Source of the DNA: Fischerella muscicola SAG 1427-1 = PCC 73103
GTDB lineage: Bacteria > Cyanobacteriota > Cyanobacteriia > Cyanobacteriales > Nostocaceae
Reading direction: 5' to 3'
NCBI RefSeq assembly: GCF_000317245.1
Contig: NZ_AJLJ01000054.1
Location: forward strand, 1 to 42,515
DNA length: 42,515 nt
In this document: piece after piece, positions 33,813 to 40,806 of the stretch
How the letters are laid out: each line of letters opens with the position of its first letter
Numbering within the stretch: the first letter of the stretch is position 1
Program-made: the position numbers and the translations under genes
The notes under the pieces: generated by a model
What the model was told of the DNA's origin: nothing
Database searches by the model: none
The model's input: only the letters and a program-made list of their open reading frames with translations

Positions 33813-33856
33813 ATCAATGTTTATCTCTCTGCTCTTGAGCAAATTATAGCTTCGCT
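33785..33856. repeat. 72-bp direct repeat, copy 2 (intact antitoxin start)
   Basis: This is the intact copy, covering the antitoxin's ribosome binding region and first codons plus about 40 upstream bases. See copy 1 at 32082. Confidence 0.9.
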
Positions 33857-34048
33857 CGGCACACCACGTTCTGCACGAACTTGAAGACAAGCAGCGATCG
33901 CTTACAGTTATTTTACTAGTATGTGAATTTGTTTATGAGCGATCGCTCTAAAGGCAATCTCATAATCATCTCATCCGCTACGGTTTTAGAGATACTTTTA
34001 TCTCATGAGAATTGATAAACTAGTAGGTACGGAACCTAGAAAAAACTT

Positions 34049-34267
34049 ATGTTTAAAGACTCCTCAATTATTAGCGCATCCCCTGAAATTATGGGCGGTA
34101 CTCCTGTTTTTGCTGGTACTAGGGTTCCTGTGCAGACGTTTCTGGATTATCTGAAAGCAGGCGAATCGATCAACGACTTTTTGGATGGATTTCCAACCGT
34201 GACTAGAGAGCAAGTTATTGCTTTTCTTGAAGAGGCTGGAAAGCAGCTTGTTAGTACGGTAGCATAG
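34049..34267 (+). CDS. DUF433 antitoxin-like protein
   Basis: The 72-residue protein has the DUF433 pattern: SPEIMGGTPVFAGTRVPVQT (a winged-helix DNA-binding start), FLDYLKAGESINDFLDGFP and VTREQVIAFLEEA. DUF433 proteins are antitoxins of PIN-like DUF5615 toxins. The partner gene begins one base after its stop, but is broken. If the toxin is lost, this antitoxin is an orphan. Two HIP1 sites lie in the upstream spacer. Confidence 0.88.
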   Translation: MFKDSSIISASPEIMGGTPVFAGTRVPVQTFLDYLKAGESINDFLDGFPTVTREQVIAFLEEAGKQLVSTVA

Positions 34268-34268
34268 T

Positions 34269-34320
34269 ATGAAGCTACTGTTAGACGAGTGTATTGATCG
34301 CAGACTAAGCATAAAAGACT
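34269..34320 (+). pseudogene. Truncated DUF5615 (PIN-like) toxin gene
   Basis: The first 13 codons read MKLLLDECIDRRL, the exact start of DUF5615 toxins including the first catalytic Asp and Glu. After about 34308 the homology ends abruptly. The frame runs on into unlike sequence (SIKDFIHSAATHLL) and through the 3' end of the RidA gene on the other strand. The remaining active-site residues are missing, so the toxin is dead. The break coincides with a half attC-like sequence. Confidence 0.7.
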
Positions 34321-34352
34321 TCATTCATTCCGCTGCAACGCACTTGTTAGCC
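34321..34352 (-). repeat. Half attC-like site downstream of ridA
   Basis: Read on the minus strand from 34352 this is GGCTAACAAGTGCGTTGCAG then CGGAATGAATGA. It matches the first half of the attC-like site at 35138 (GCCTAACACTGCGTTGGTGC then GGACGGAA) base for base over most of its length, with only small gaps. The complementary second half is absent; truncated toxin DNA follows instead. The seven-base end GGCTAAC fits the inverse-core consensus RYYYAAC at six of seven positions. Confidence 0.5.
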
Positions 34353-34389
34353 TGCTGCCTCTACATAACATGTTTAAAACTCCCTACAT

Positions 34390-34806
34390 CTATCCATCAC
34401 CGTCTACCACAGCTTCAGCATCGACTTCTACAAGAAATCTCTCCTCAGCTAGGGCTTGTACGCCAATCAAAGACATTGCTGGAAGTTGACCCACACTGAA
34501 GTATTGCTGTAGCACCTCACCAATTATCTCTGCATCTTCAGGCTGATAATTCACCACATAAATATTCATTTTGATAATATCTGCAATTGTCGCCTCAACA
34601 CTTTCTAACGCTGTTTGAAGATTCCTAAATGTTTGTTCCACTTGGTCTCGTAATTTACCGTTGCCAACTAGATTCTTTTGATTGTCAACTCCAACTTGTC
34701 CAGCCAGGTAAATCATTTTGATGCCATTCTTTTCAACTACAGCCACTTGGGAGAAGTAGGTACTCCAATCTGGCAAAGTTGCAGGGGTAAGATAGTACTT
34801 CTTCAA
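34390..34806 (-). CDS. RidA/YjgF/YER057c-family protein
   Basis: The 138-residue protein belongs to the RidA superfamily: MIYLAGQVGVDNQKNLVGNG, QVEQTFRNLQTALESVEATI, DIIKMNIYVVNYQPEDAEII, PAMSLIGVQALAEERFLVEVD. Canonical RidA proteins deaminate reactive enamine/imine intermediates; the key Arg that binds the carboxylate in RidA proper (in 'R..V.V') is not present in the AEERFLVEVDAE stretch, so this may be one of the Rid subfamilies with other substrates. The start is TTG 34806, preceded by GAGGAT; no ATG fits. It lies between two attC-like sequences, so it may itself have been carried on a cassette. Confidence 0.85.
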   Translation of the reverse strand: MKKYYLTPATLPDWSTYFSQVAVVEKNGIKMIYLAGQVGVDNQKNLVGNGKLRDQVEQTFRNLQTALESVEATIADIIKMNIYVVNYQPEDAEIIGEVLQQYFSVGQLPAMSLIGVQALAEERFLVEVDAEAVVDGDG

Positions 34807-35050
34807 AAAGTGATCCTCGCGCTACAAATTTTCTAAGATACCCCTTCAAAGAGGTATACAGATTCCATATTGTTAACAACAACACTAAATCAACAACACT
34901 AAATTATAGAAAAGTTAACTACCCAACGCCTACAGCAACAAAATCATTGAACCGAAACAAAACTGCGATCGCTACCCTGCATCAACTCAAATAAAGTTTT
35001 AAAGATTTTACTGAGATATGAGCAATGCCGTCACCATGCAAATAAAGGCA
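34807..35050. other. Spacer between ridA and the attC-like site
   Basis: AT-rich spacer containing a 14-bp tandem duplication (AACAACACTAAATC then AACAACACTAAATT, about 34879-34906) and a TATAAT-like sequence on the minus strand at 34908-34903 that may serve ridA. One HIP1 site lies near 34967. No gene is supported; a minus-strand open frame at 34982-35141 crosses the attC-like palindrome and has no family match. Confidence 0.4.
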
Positions 35051-35138
35051 GGCTAACGGTGAAGTTGTGCGGCGGCAGAGATCACCTCGAACACCCACCA
35101 ATAATCTCTGTTCCGTCCGCACCAACGCAGTGTTAGGC
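35051..35138 (-). repeat. attC-like recombination site (59-base-element type)
   Basis: On the minus strand the site runs from GCCTAAC (35138-35132; perfect RYYYAAC inverse core) to GTTAGCC (35057-35051; six of seven to GTTRRRY core). The arms fold as attC sites do. CTAAC/GTTAG forms the outer box, followed by a poorly paired spacer, then GTGCGG/CCGCAC with an extrahelical T, CGG/CCG with a bulge, and CAGAGAT/ATCTCTG (35076-35082, 35104-35110). A 21-base terminal loop closes it. It starts inside the stop codon of the acetyltransferase gene, just where a cassette's attC lies. Confidence 0.7.
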
Positions 35139-35666
35139 ATTTTCATTGAGGCTGTAGACCATAAGATAACAACGACCGTATCCGGGAGGGCTGTATTCAC
35201 GCAGGATGCGAAAGCCAGCTTTGGTGTAGGCTTGCTGCGCCGACAGATTCTGCACGCTTGTAGTCAGACCAACCAACGGAATATCTCGCCTCTGACAAAG
35301 CTTTGACAACAATACCAGTAGCGCTTTTGGACCGATCCCATGACCAACGAAGTCTGGATCACCAATGAGAATATCTACGTCAACCGACCCTGCTGGAATC
35401 TCGTGAAGACCGACTGAATCCAAGATTTCACGCGACACAGATTGCCATCGAACGTAGCCAACCGGTTGACTTCCGACTGCGATCAGCGCCCGCTCACCAC
35501 TAGGCGGCGGATTAACTGCCCACTCAACGTGGTCTTCAGGGTCGGGATACCATACAGCGACATGAGGAGCTGCTAGCCAACGTCTCAGTAGCGTGACTTC
35601 AGTCCTAGAGAACGGAGTTAACGTAACCTCGGCTTCCATAGTGACCTGCAAGCTTCTTCTGCCTAA
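35057..35666 (-). mobile_element. Integron gene cassette (GNAT gene plus attC-like site)
   Basis: A perfect core GTTAGGC on the minus strand (35667-35661) precedes the acetyltransferase gene by 21 bases. The gene's stop overlaps the inverse core of the attC-like site, whose own core ends at 35051. Core, gene with little spacer, and attC in this order and orientation is the definition of a gene cassette; its length is about 610 bp. Two rows of the gene counted by hand have 29 and 33 G+C per 60 bases, above the AT-rich flanks. No integrase gene is in the window. Confidence 0.65.
35133..35639 (-). CDS. GNAT acetyltransferase, AAC(6')-like
   Basis: The 168-residue protein is a GNAT fold acetyl-CoA transferase resembling aminoglycoside 6'-N-acetyltransferases of the AAC(6')-Ib group: VTLTPFSRTEVTLLRRWLAA, HVAVWYPDPEDH, PVGYVRWQSV, DVDILIGDPDFVGHGIGPKA (the acetyl-CoA-binding loop with G-x-G-x-G/A-like spacing) and QAYTKAGFRILREY. 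ATG 35639 is chosen because AGG lies 7 bases upstream; an earlier TTG at 35651 is less likely. It is flanked by integron-type core and attC-like sequences. A resistance function cannot be inferred from fold alone; the natural substrate may be different. Confidence 0.85.
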   Translation of the reverse strand: MEAEVTLTPFSRTEVTLLRRWLAAPHVAVWYPDPEDHVEWAVNPPPSGERALIAVGSQPVGYVRWQSVSREILDSVGLHEIPAGSVDVDILIGDPDFVGHGIGPKALLVLLSKLCQRRDIPLVGLTTSVQNLSAQQAYTKAGFRILREYSPPGYGRCYLMVYSLNENA

Positions 35667-35672
35667 CTATTT

Positions 35673-35678
35673 ATTATA
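35673..35678 (-). promoter_or_regulatory. -10-like TATAAT upstream of the cassette
   Basis: On the minus strand TATAAT lies 6 bases before the cassette core GTTAGGC. A transcript would start at about the core itself and read into the acetyltransferase gene. No good -35 is visible at 16-18 bases. Confidence 0.3.
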
Positions 35679-35694
35679 AAGTATTGCTGAAGAA

Positions 35695-35835
35695 TTAAAT
35701 ATCCATGCTAATCATCCGCCCAGCAGCTTTTGAACGATCAATATAAGCCTGAAAAGCGACAATATCTTGTCGATGACTCAGCACATATCGCCTAAGATCA
35801 TCAAGGCTCATGGCGTCGTAATTAGCGGTTGTCAT
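35695..35835 (-). CDS. Small protein, DUF6887-like
   Basis: A 46-residue gene: MTTANYDAMSLDDLRRYVLS, HRQDIVAFQAYIDRSKAAGR, ending MISMDI. The pattern 'F/Y-x-x-M-S-x-x-[DE]-L-R-x-Y-[VL]-L-x-H-R-x-D-x-x-A-[FY]' is that of small cyanobacterial DUF6887 proteins, usually found paired with a DUF6888 gene. AGGAGG lies 8 bases before the ATG at 35835, a perfect ribosome binding site. It follows tex by 42 bases on the same strand. No DUF6888 partner is seen; the cassette core begins 28 bases after its stop. Confidence 0.75.
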   Translation of the reverse strand: MTTANYDAMSLDDLRRYVLSHRQDIVAFQAYIDRSKAAGRMISMDI

Positions 35836-35877
35836 GGCTCGTATCCTCCTGTAGGCTGGATTTTGAAAACTAAGGTT

Positions 35878-38037
35878 CTACTGCTTCACACCCTTCATCG
35901 ACAAACCAATCCGCTTCAATTTCTCATTCACTTCCATCACTCGCACTTTCACAACTTGTCCCACCTTGACAATTTTCTTGGGATCATCGACAAATCTGTC
36001 AGCAAGTTGAGAGATATGCACCAAACCATCCTGGTGAACACCAATATCCACGAAGGCGCCGAAATTAGCAACATTTGTCACAATACCTTCTAATTCCATC
36101 CCTTCTTTCAAATCAGAAATTTCTTTAATTCCCTCTTGGAAAGTGGCATACTTAAACTCGGCGCGGGGATCTCTGCCTGGTTTTTCTAGTTCTTTGAGGA
36201 TGTCGCGTAGGGTGGGTTCACCTACGGTTTCGGTTACATATTTTTTCAGGTTGGCTTTGTTGAGTTTTTCGGCAATTTCGGTAACTTTTTGTAAGTTTAC
36301 ACCTAAATCATGAGCGATCGCTTCTACTACTGCATAACTTTCTGGATGCACGGCGGTATTATCTAAAGGGTTTTTACCATTACGAATCCGCAGAAAACCT
36401 GCTGCTTGTTCAAACGCCTTTGGCCCTAACTTGGGAACTTTCAGCAGTTCCCGACGATTTTTAAAGGCTCCGTTTTGGTTACGATAGGTGACAATGTTAT
36501 TAGCAACGGTGGGTGTAATCCCGGAGACAAAAGTCAAAAGTTCCTTGGAAGCAGTATTCAAATCTACGCCGACGTAGTTAACGCAGCTTTCGACTGTTTC
36601 GTCTAGTTTCTTTTTCAGTAATTTCTGATCTACATCATGTTGATATTGTCCCACGCCAATAGATTTAGGGTCTATCTTCACTAGTTCTGCTAGTGGATCT
36701 TGCAAGCGACGACCGATACTAATTGCCCCACGCACGGTAACATCTAAATCGGGGAATTCTTGGGCTGCAACTTTGCTAGCACTATATATAGATGCGCCAG
36801 ATTCGTTGACTATAACTTTGATTGGTTTGCGTTCCAAACTTTGCAATACTTGGGCGACAAACTCATCTGTTTCGCGGGAAGCTGTACCATTACCAATAGC
36901 GATTAACTCTATCTTGTATTTTTCTATCAGATTTTTCAGTGTTTGGGCAGCTTTGAGGCGCTGTTCTGCTGCTTGGTGGGGAAATACTGCTTGATATTCC
37001 AAGAATTTCCCAGTTTCATCCATTATAGCAACTTTACACCCAGTTCTAAAACCCGGATCGATCGCCATTGTTGGTTTCATTCCCGCAGGTGCAGACAGCA
37101 GCAACTCCCGCAAGTTTGCTTCAAAGGTCTTGATTGACTCAACATCGGCGTATAATTTCTTCTCAGAAATTACCTCGCTGATCAACGAAGTTTTCATCAG
37201 ACGATTGAATGCATCTTTGAGCATTTCCTGATAAAAACTGCGGATAGGACGATGTTTGGAGCGAATTTCCTGGGATTCTAAATAGGAAAGCACCACATCC
37301 TCATCAAAGCTAATCCCAAAACTCAACACCTCCTCATTTTCACCGCGACATAGTGCCAGGAGATTGTGGGGTGCAATATTCTTAACTTTAATTTGATATT
37401 TGCGGTACATCTCAAACTTTGTTGTACCTTCAGGATGTTCATCTTTGATCCGCGAGGTAAATATTCCTTCTTCTAGGAGATATTCACGCAGATATGCGCG
37501 TAATTCTGCTTTTTCTGCTACTTCTTCAGCTAGGATATCAGAAGCACCTTTGAGCGCTTCTTCTGGTGTTTTCACTCCTTTGTCTTCGGAAACATACTTT
37601 GCTGCTTCTGCTTCCAAAGATGTGGGTGCAGCATTTTTGTGATTCAGCGATTTGATCAATTCAGCTAGCGGTTCTAGTCCTTTTTCTCTGGCGACGGTGG
37701 CGCGGGTGCGACGTTTCGGACGGAAGGGTAAATATAAATCCTCTAGTTCCGTTTTTTGTAAACAAGCTGCGATTTTCGCTTTGAGTTCGTCTGTCAGTTT
37801 ACCTTGTTCGGCGATCGCATTCAAAATTGCCGATTTTCGTTCCTCTAGTTCGCTTAGGTAGGTATGTCTATCTGCTAAATCGCGCAGCTGGACTTCGTTC
37901 ATTTCCCCAGTGCGTTCTTTACGGTAACGTGCAATGAAGGGAATTGTTGCACCCTCCGCCAGTAGTTCCAGCGCATTTTGTACCTGATAGGCTTTGAGGT
38001 TGAGTTCAGTTGCTAGTAGTTGAGGAATGTTCAGCAT
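35878..38037 (-). CDS. tex: Tex-family S1 RNA-binding protein
   Basis: The 719-residue protein is a full-length Tex transcription accessory/RNA-binding factor. The N-terminal helical part starts LNLKAYQVQNALELLAEGAT and has IPFIARYRKERTGEMNEVQL. The YqgF/RNase H-like domain shows PTMAIDPGFRTGCKVAIMDE (about 323-342) and IAIGNGTASRETDEFV. Helix-hairpin-helix repeats follow (LNTASKELLTFVSGI, LLKVPKLGPKAFEQAAGFLR). The C-terminal S1 domain is GMELEGIVTNVANFGAFVDI and GLVHISQLADRFVDDP. It binds RNA and structured nucleic acid and acts in transcript turnover. Stand-alone gene with the DUF6887-like gene downstream. Confidence 0.96.
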   Translation of the reverse strand: MLNIPQLLATELNLKAYQVQNALELLAEGATIPFIARYRKERTGEMNEVQLRDLADRHTYLSELEERKSAILNAIAEQGKLTDELKAKIAACLQKTELEDLYLPFRPKRRTRATVAREKGLEPLAELIKSLNHKNAAPTSLEAEAAKYVSEDKGVKTPEEALKGASDILAEEVAEKAELRAYLREYLLEEGIFTSRIKDEHPEGTTKFEMYRKYQIKVKNIAPHNLLALCRGENEEVLSFGISFDEDVVLSYLESQEIRSKHRPIRSFYQEMLKDAFNRLMKTSLISEVISEKKLYADVESIKTFEANLRELLLSAPAGMKPTMAIDPGFRTGCKVAIMDETGKFLEYQAVFPHQAAEQRLKAAQTLKNLIEKYKIELIAIGNGTASRETDEFVAQVLQSLERKPIKVIVNESGASIYSASKVAAQEFPDLDVTVRGAISIGRRLQDPLAELVKIDPKSIGVGQYQHDVDQKLLKKKLDETVESCVNYVGVDLNTASKELLTFVSGITPTVANNIVTYRNQNGAFKNRRELLKVPKLGPKAFEQAAGFLRIRNGKNPLDNTAVHPESYAVVEAIAHDLGVNLQKVTEIAEKLNKANLKKYVTETVGEPTLRDILKELEKPGRDPRAEFKYATFQEGIKEISDLKEGMELEGIVTNVANFGAFVDIGVHQDGLVHISQLADRFVDDPKKIVKVGQVVKVRVMEVNEKLKRIGLSMKGVKQ

Positions 38038-38303
38038 TGGGTGTCAGTCAGAAAAGCTACTCAATCAAGGTAATACCTTAGATAGCTTTGATGATGCAAG
38101 CGTATGATGGTAATATCATATATTAGACTTTTTTGTAATTACTCATTGATGGTGTTGTTGTTTATTAGTAGCACATTGTGGCTGAAGAAAAAGCGTGAAT
38201 GTATAATTACTACACGTCTTTAAAACAATAGCCCAATAAATAACCCCAATATCCAAGTACCGAAAAATTAGCGCTTCTGGTTTAGTTCAGAGGTGAAAGA
38301 AAA

Positions 38304-38747
38304 ATGCCCCTGTTGTTTGTGATACCAATTTTTACTGGTCTAGTAGCTGGCTATATCTTCAAGAAAAGTACTGATGAAATTGGCCAGATCATAGGTGTAG
38401 TTGCAGCTATTAGTCTAGCTTTAGGTTTGATATTAGCGCCTTGGCAAGTACAGCTTTTGTTGCTAATCGTCGTTTTTGTTAGTACAAAAAAACTCTTACA
38501 ACAAAATGAGTACAAACTAAAGCAGCAGGAAAAAGATCAACAACAACTAAATAATAATCAGAATCAGGAATCAATTAGTTCTCAACCTCAAAAGATTGAA
38601 AATGAAGCAATATGTAAGTATCGTGGGAGTAACTACCAACCACCAGATGCGAATGTTGAAATCCAAGAGGGAGAAATTGCTGGGAGGTATCGTGGTATTC
38701 CTTGGAGAATGCATCAAGTAGTTAATACGCCCAGAAGTATGGAATGA
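38304..38747 (+). CDS. Membrane protein with C-terminal DUF4278-like motif
   Basis: The 147-residue protein has two N-terminal hydrophobic segments (about 3-20, and 28-60: IIGVVAAISLALGLILAPWQ, then VQLLLLIVVFVS). They are followed by a Gln/Lys-rich coiled coil (about 62-95), and a C-terminal motif in which CKYRGSNYQ and GEIAGRYRGIPWRMH match the paired 'YRG' boxes of cyanobacterial DUF4278. GAGGTGAAAG precedes ATG 38304. DUF4278 is of unknown function. It stands alone and converges with the DUF4385 gene. Confidence 0.75.
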   Translation: MPLLFVIPIFTGLVAGYIFKKSTDEIGQIIGVVAAISLALGLILAPWQVQLLLLIVVFVSTKKLLQQNEYKLKQQEKDQQQLNNNQNQESISSQPQKIENEAICKYRGSNYQPPDANVEIQEGEIAGRYRGIPWRMHQVVNTPRSME

Positions 38748-38756
38748 TTTGTCATT

Positions 38757-38780
38757 AGAGACGCGATGAATCGCGTCTGT
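38757..38780. terminator. GACGCG palindrome between convergent genes
   Basis: AGAGACGCGAT (38757-38767) pairs with ATCGCGTCTGT (38770-38780) with one mismatch and a 2-base loop. It belongs to the dispersed palindrome family and lies 10 bases after the DUF4278-like gene and 25 bases before the end of the DUF4385 gene, so it may act as a terminator for both. Confidence 0.6.
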
Positions 38781-38804
38781 ACAATAATTATTGGTCATTC
38801 GCTA

Positions 38805-39299
38805 TTATTTTTGTTCATACATCTGTTTATGTTTTGCTAAAAGCTGGAGATATTTCTCATTAGTTTTGGCTTGTATCCACTTTTGTTTAAAAATTTTTGC
38901 CGATTCAGCCTTAATAGGATCTTCTTCATAAGGTAAAATTTCTGTTCGTGCTTGCTTTTGTGCTTCTGTGGAATTTTCCTTTTGTGGATTTGTTTTATAT
39001 TTTTTGCCACTTTTGTGGTTTGCATAACGACGCGAGCGTGTATAACCCATTTGTAAAAATTTCCGCGCCATATCCGCGCCTACAAAATCATCTTGTTCAA
39101 GGTAAGCCAAAAACATTTTATAGATTTTTTCACTAGATTCTCTGGCGATATCTGGTGTTTTAAAGCGCCAGTAAGGCAAAATTTCCGATTTATATGGTTC
39201 TACTAAAAGTACACCCTGCTCACCTTTGCCAACACGATATAATTCAGGATGTTGTCGAAAATTAATATTTTGAAAGTCTAATGAATAATCAAATAGCAT
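38805..39299 (-). CDS. DUF4385 family protein
   Basis: The 164-residue protein matches DUF4385 along its length: FDYSLDFQNINFRQHPELYR, VGKGEQGVLLVEPYKSEILP, YWRFKTPDIARESSEKIY, DDFVGADMARKFLQMGYTRS and RRYANHKSGKKY. The C-terminal tail is Lys/Glu-rich and poorly conserved. The family is found in bacteria and some phages; its function is unknown. ATG 39299 stands alone on its strand. Confidence 0.88.
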   Translation of the reverse strand: MLFDYSLDFQNINFRQHPELYRVGKGEQGVLLVEPYKSEILPYWRFKTPDIARESSEKIYKMFLAYLEQDDFVGADMARKFLQMGYTRSRRYANHKSGKKYKTNPQKENSTEAQKQARTEILPYEEDPIKAESAKIFKQKWIQAKTNEKYLQLLAKHKQMYEQK

Positions 39300-39376
39300 G
39301 TTAGATTTTTATTATTAAAAGTAGACTTTCAAAAAATATTTGCCATCTATCTACAAAAGTAAATTTTAGTAAAATA

Positions 39377-39838
39377 ATGCTATCTAGTCCCCATTCTCTC
39401 AACCCTGTTCTGAATTCCGGAGACTTGCGTCGTGTACATCATATTGCTTTGAATGTCCAAGACATGCAAGCTTCGCGCAACTTCTACGGGAATATTTTGG
39501 GTTTACATGAATTGACTGGTGATGAGGTTCCAGAAACTTTAAAGGATTTAGTCGCGCAGGGAAAAGTTGCTAACTTTGTTACTCCTGATAGTACTATCCT
39601 AGATTTATTCTGGGAACCGGAATTATCACCCCCAGATCCTAATCCAGAATGCACTTTTACCAGAGCTTATCATCTAGCTTTTGACATAGATCCCCTGAGT
39701 TTTGATCGTGCTGTCGAAGTACTCAAACAAAACCAAATTGCGATCGCACATGGGCCAGTCACTCGTCCCACCGGACAAGGCGTTTATTTTTATGACCCCG
39801 ATGGCTTTATGATCGAAATTCGTTGCGATCCAAGTTGA
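39377..39838 (+). CDS. VOC (glyoxalase/dioxygenase superfamily) protein
   Basis: The 153-residue protein has the VOC beta-alpha-beta-beta-beta pattern twice. RVHHIALNVQDMQASRNFYG begins the first module with a candidate metal-binding His (about residue 22). RAYHLAFDI begins the second with another His. VYFYDPDGFMIEIRCD ends with the metal-binding Glu. These three residues are the usual metal ligands in glyoxalase-I-like and extradiol-dioxygenase-like members. Substrate cannot be told; glyoxalase, fosfomycin-type thiol transferase and dioxygenase relatives all share the fold. No operon partner is seen. Confidence 0.88.
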   Translation: MLSSPHSLNPVLNSGDLRRVHHIALNVQDMQASRNFYGNILGLHELTGDEVPETLKDLVAQGKVANFVTPDSTILDLFWEPELSPPDPNPECTFTRAYHLAFDIDPLSFDRAVEVLKQNQIAIAHGPVTRPTGQGVYFYDPDGFMIEIRCDPS

Positions 39839-39883
39839 AGATAGGGGAGACAAAACAATTCAAAATTCAAAATTATGACTATT

Positions 39884-39913
39884 GTAAAGACGCGAGGAAC
39901 ATCGCGTCTCTAC
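39884..39913. repeat. Dispersed GACGCG palindrome
   Basis: GTAAAGACGCGA (39884-39895) pairs with TCGCGTCTCTAC (39902-39913) with one mismatch. It is followed by short CCAATGACAAATGAC tandem repeats running into the start of the next gene. Confidence 0.7.
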
Positions 39914-39929
39914 CAATGACCAATGACAA

Positions 39930-40214
39930 ATGACAAAAATGCAAATCTTCCAAGTTATTGAACAAGCGATCACAAAACCTCCAATTCCACACGAACCAGC
40001 AAGACAATCATTAAAAGCTTGGGCGATGTATTGCTTACGAGACAGAGGTTTTAAGGTGGTATATGCTCAAAATGCTGATTTTGCTATTGAAATGAAGGGT
40101 GGCGAAAAAATTTATTTTAAAGTAGCAAATACTGACGATAATTTAGATCATCAATTTGGTTGGATACTTTGGAATAGTGTAACGAAAACTGCTAGCCTTG
40201 TTCCTCCGCAATAG
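39930..40214 (+). CDS. Hypothetical small protein
   Basis: A 94-residue soluble protein (91 residues if ATG 39939 is used, which avoids the repeat-derived first ATG). Readable blocks are IPHEPARQSLKAWAMYCLRD, GFKVVYAQNADFAIEMKGGE and KIYFKVANTDDN. The ADFAIEMKGGEKIYFKV stretch looks like beta strands with conserved acidic and Lys residues, which recalls a small nuclease-like core, but no complete active-site pattern can be assigned. It looks conserved and coding (balanced codons, no gaps). No function given. Confidence 0.7.
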   Translation: MTKMQIFQVIEQAITKPPIPHEPARQSLKAWAMYCLRDRGFKVVYAQNADFAIEMKGGEKIYFKVANTDDNLDHQFGWILWNSVTKTASLVPPQ

Positions 40215-40330
40215 CAACTGAAAAATAAAGGTAAAAAGTGAAAGGGATGTTCTTTTCATCCCTGTTCCTTTTTCCCTTTAACCAAAAAGTAGTGCCTACC
40301 CTATAAAAGTTTATTAAAATCGAATTTATG

Positions 40331-40726
40331 CTACAGGGTAGCTAAATTACAATCTACTGGGCGTTCTATGTCATCTTCACCCAAGTATTCGCCATTTTGA
40401 ATTTCCAGAATAATAAGTGGGATAAATCCTGGATTTTCTACTTTGTGAAGTGTGGCTGGAGGAACAAAAGTTGATTGATTTTTATTAAGAAATTTTTCCT
40501 CTTGACCACAAGTAACTTTTGCTGTGCCAGAAACAATGACCCAGTGTTCACTGCGGTGATAATGGATTTGTGGTTTAATGCCTTGTTTGGGCTTTATTTC
40601 AATACGGTTAATACTGTAGTTATTCCCTTTTTCTATTACTTCTACTTTACCCCAATATCGGGTATCAGTATGTGAAGAAGATTGATAGACTGGCGACTGA
40701 GTATTACTGTTTTCATTCTGGATCAT
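40331..40726 (-). CDS. Cupin protein of the mannose-6-phosphate isomerase type II C-terminal group
   Basis: The 131-residue single-domain cupin matches the C-terminal domain of bifunctional mannose-1-phosphate guanylyltransferase/phosphomannose isomerase: WGKVEVIEKGNNYSINRIEI, PQIHYHRSEHWVIVSGTAKV (metal-binding His, His and Glu) and NQSTFVPPATLHKVENPG (the final His), ending QNGEYLGEDDIERP. The guanylyltransferase half is missing, so it is a stand-alone isomerase-like cupin as often seen in cyanobacteria. It might act in GDP-mannose supply, but that is untested. Confidence 0.9.
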   Translation of the reverse strand: MIQNENSNTQSPVYQSSSHTDTRYWGKVEVIEKGNNYSINRIEIKPKQGIKPQIHYHRSEHWVIVSGTAKVTCGQEEKFLNKNQSTFVPPATLHKVENPGFIPLIILEIQNGEYLGEDDIERPVDCNLATL

Positions 40727-40806
40727 AAACTAGTTTCTCAACTAGACAGCTATTACCATTCTTCTCTACTGTTAGATAAAAATGTTGAGTGCTATAGAAT
40801 TTTTAA

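Noticed and set aside
34982..35200. Minus-strand open frame overlapping the end of the acetyltransferase gene
   Set aside because: It runs through the attC-like palindrome, whose paired arms explain the sequence. No family match and no ribosome binding site.
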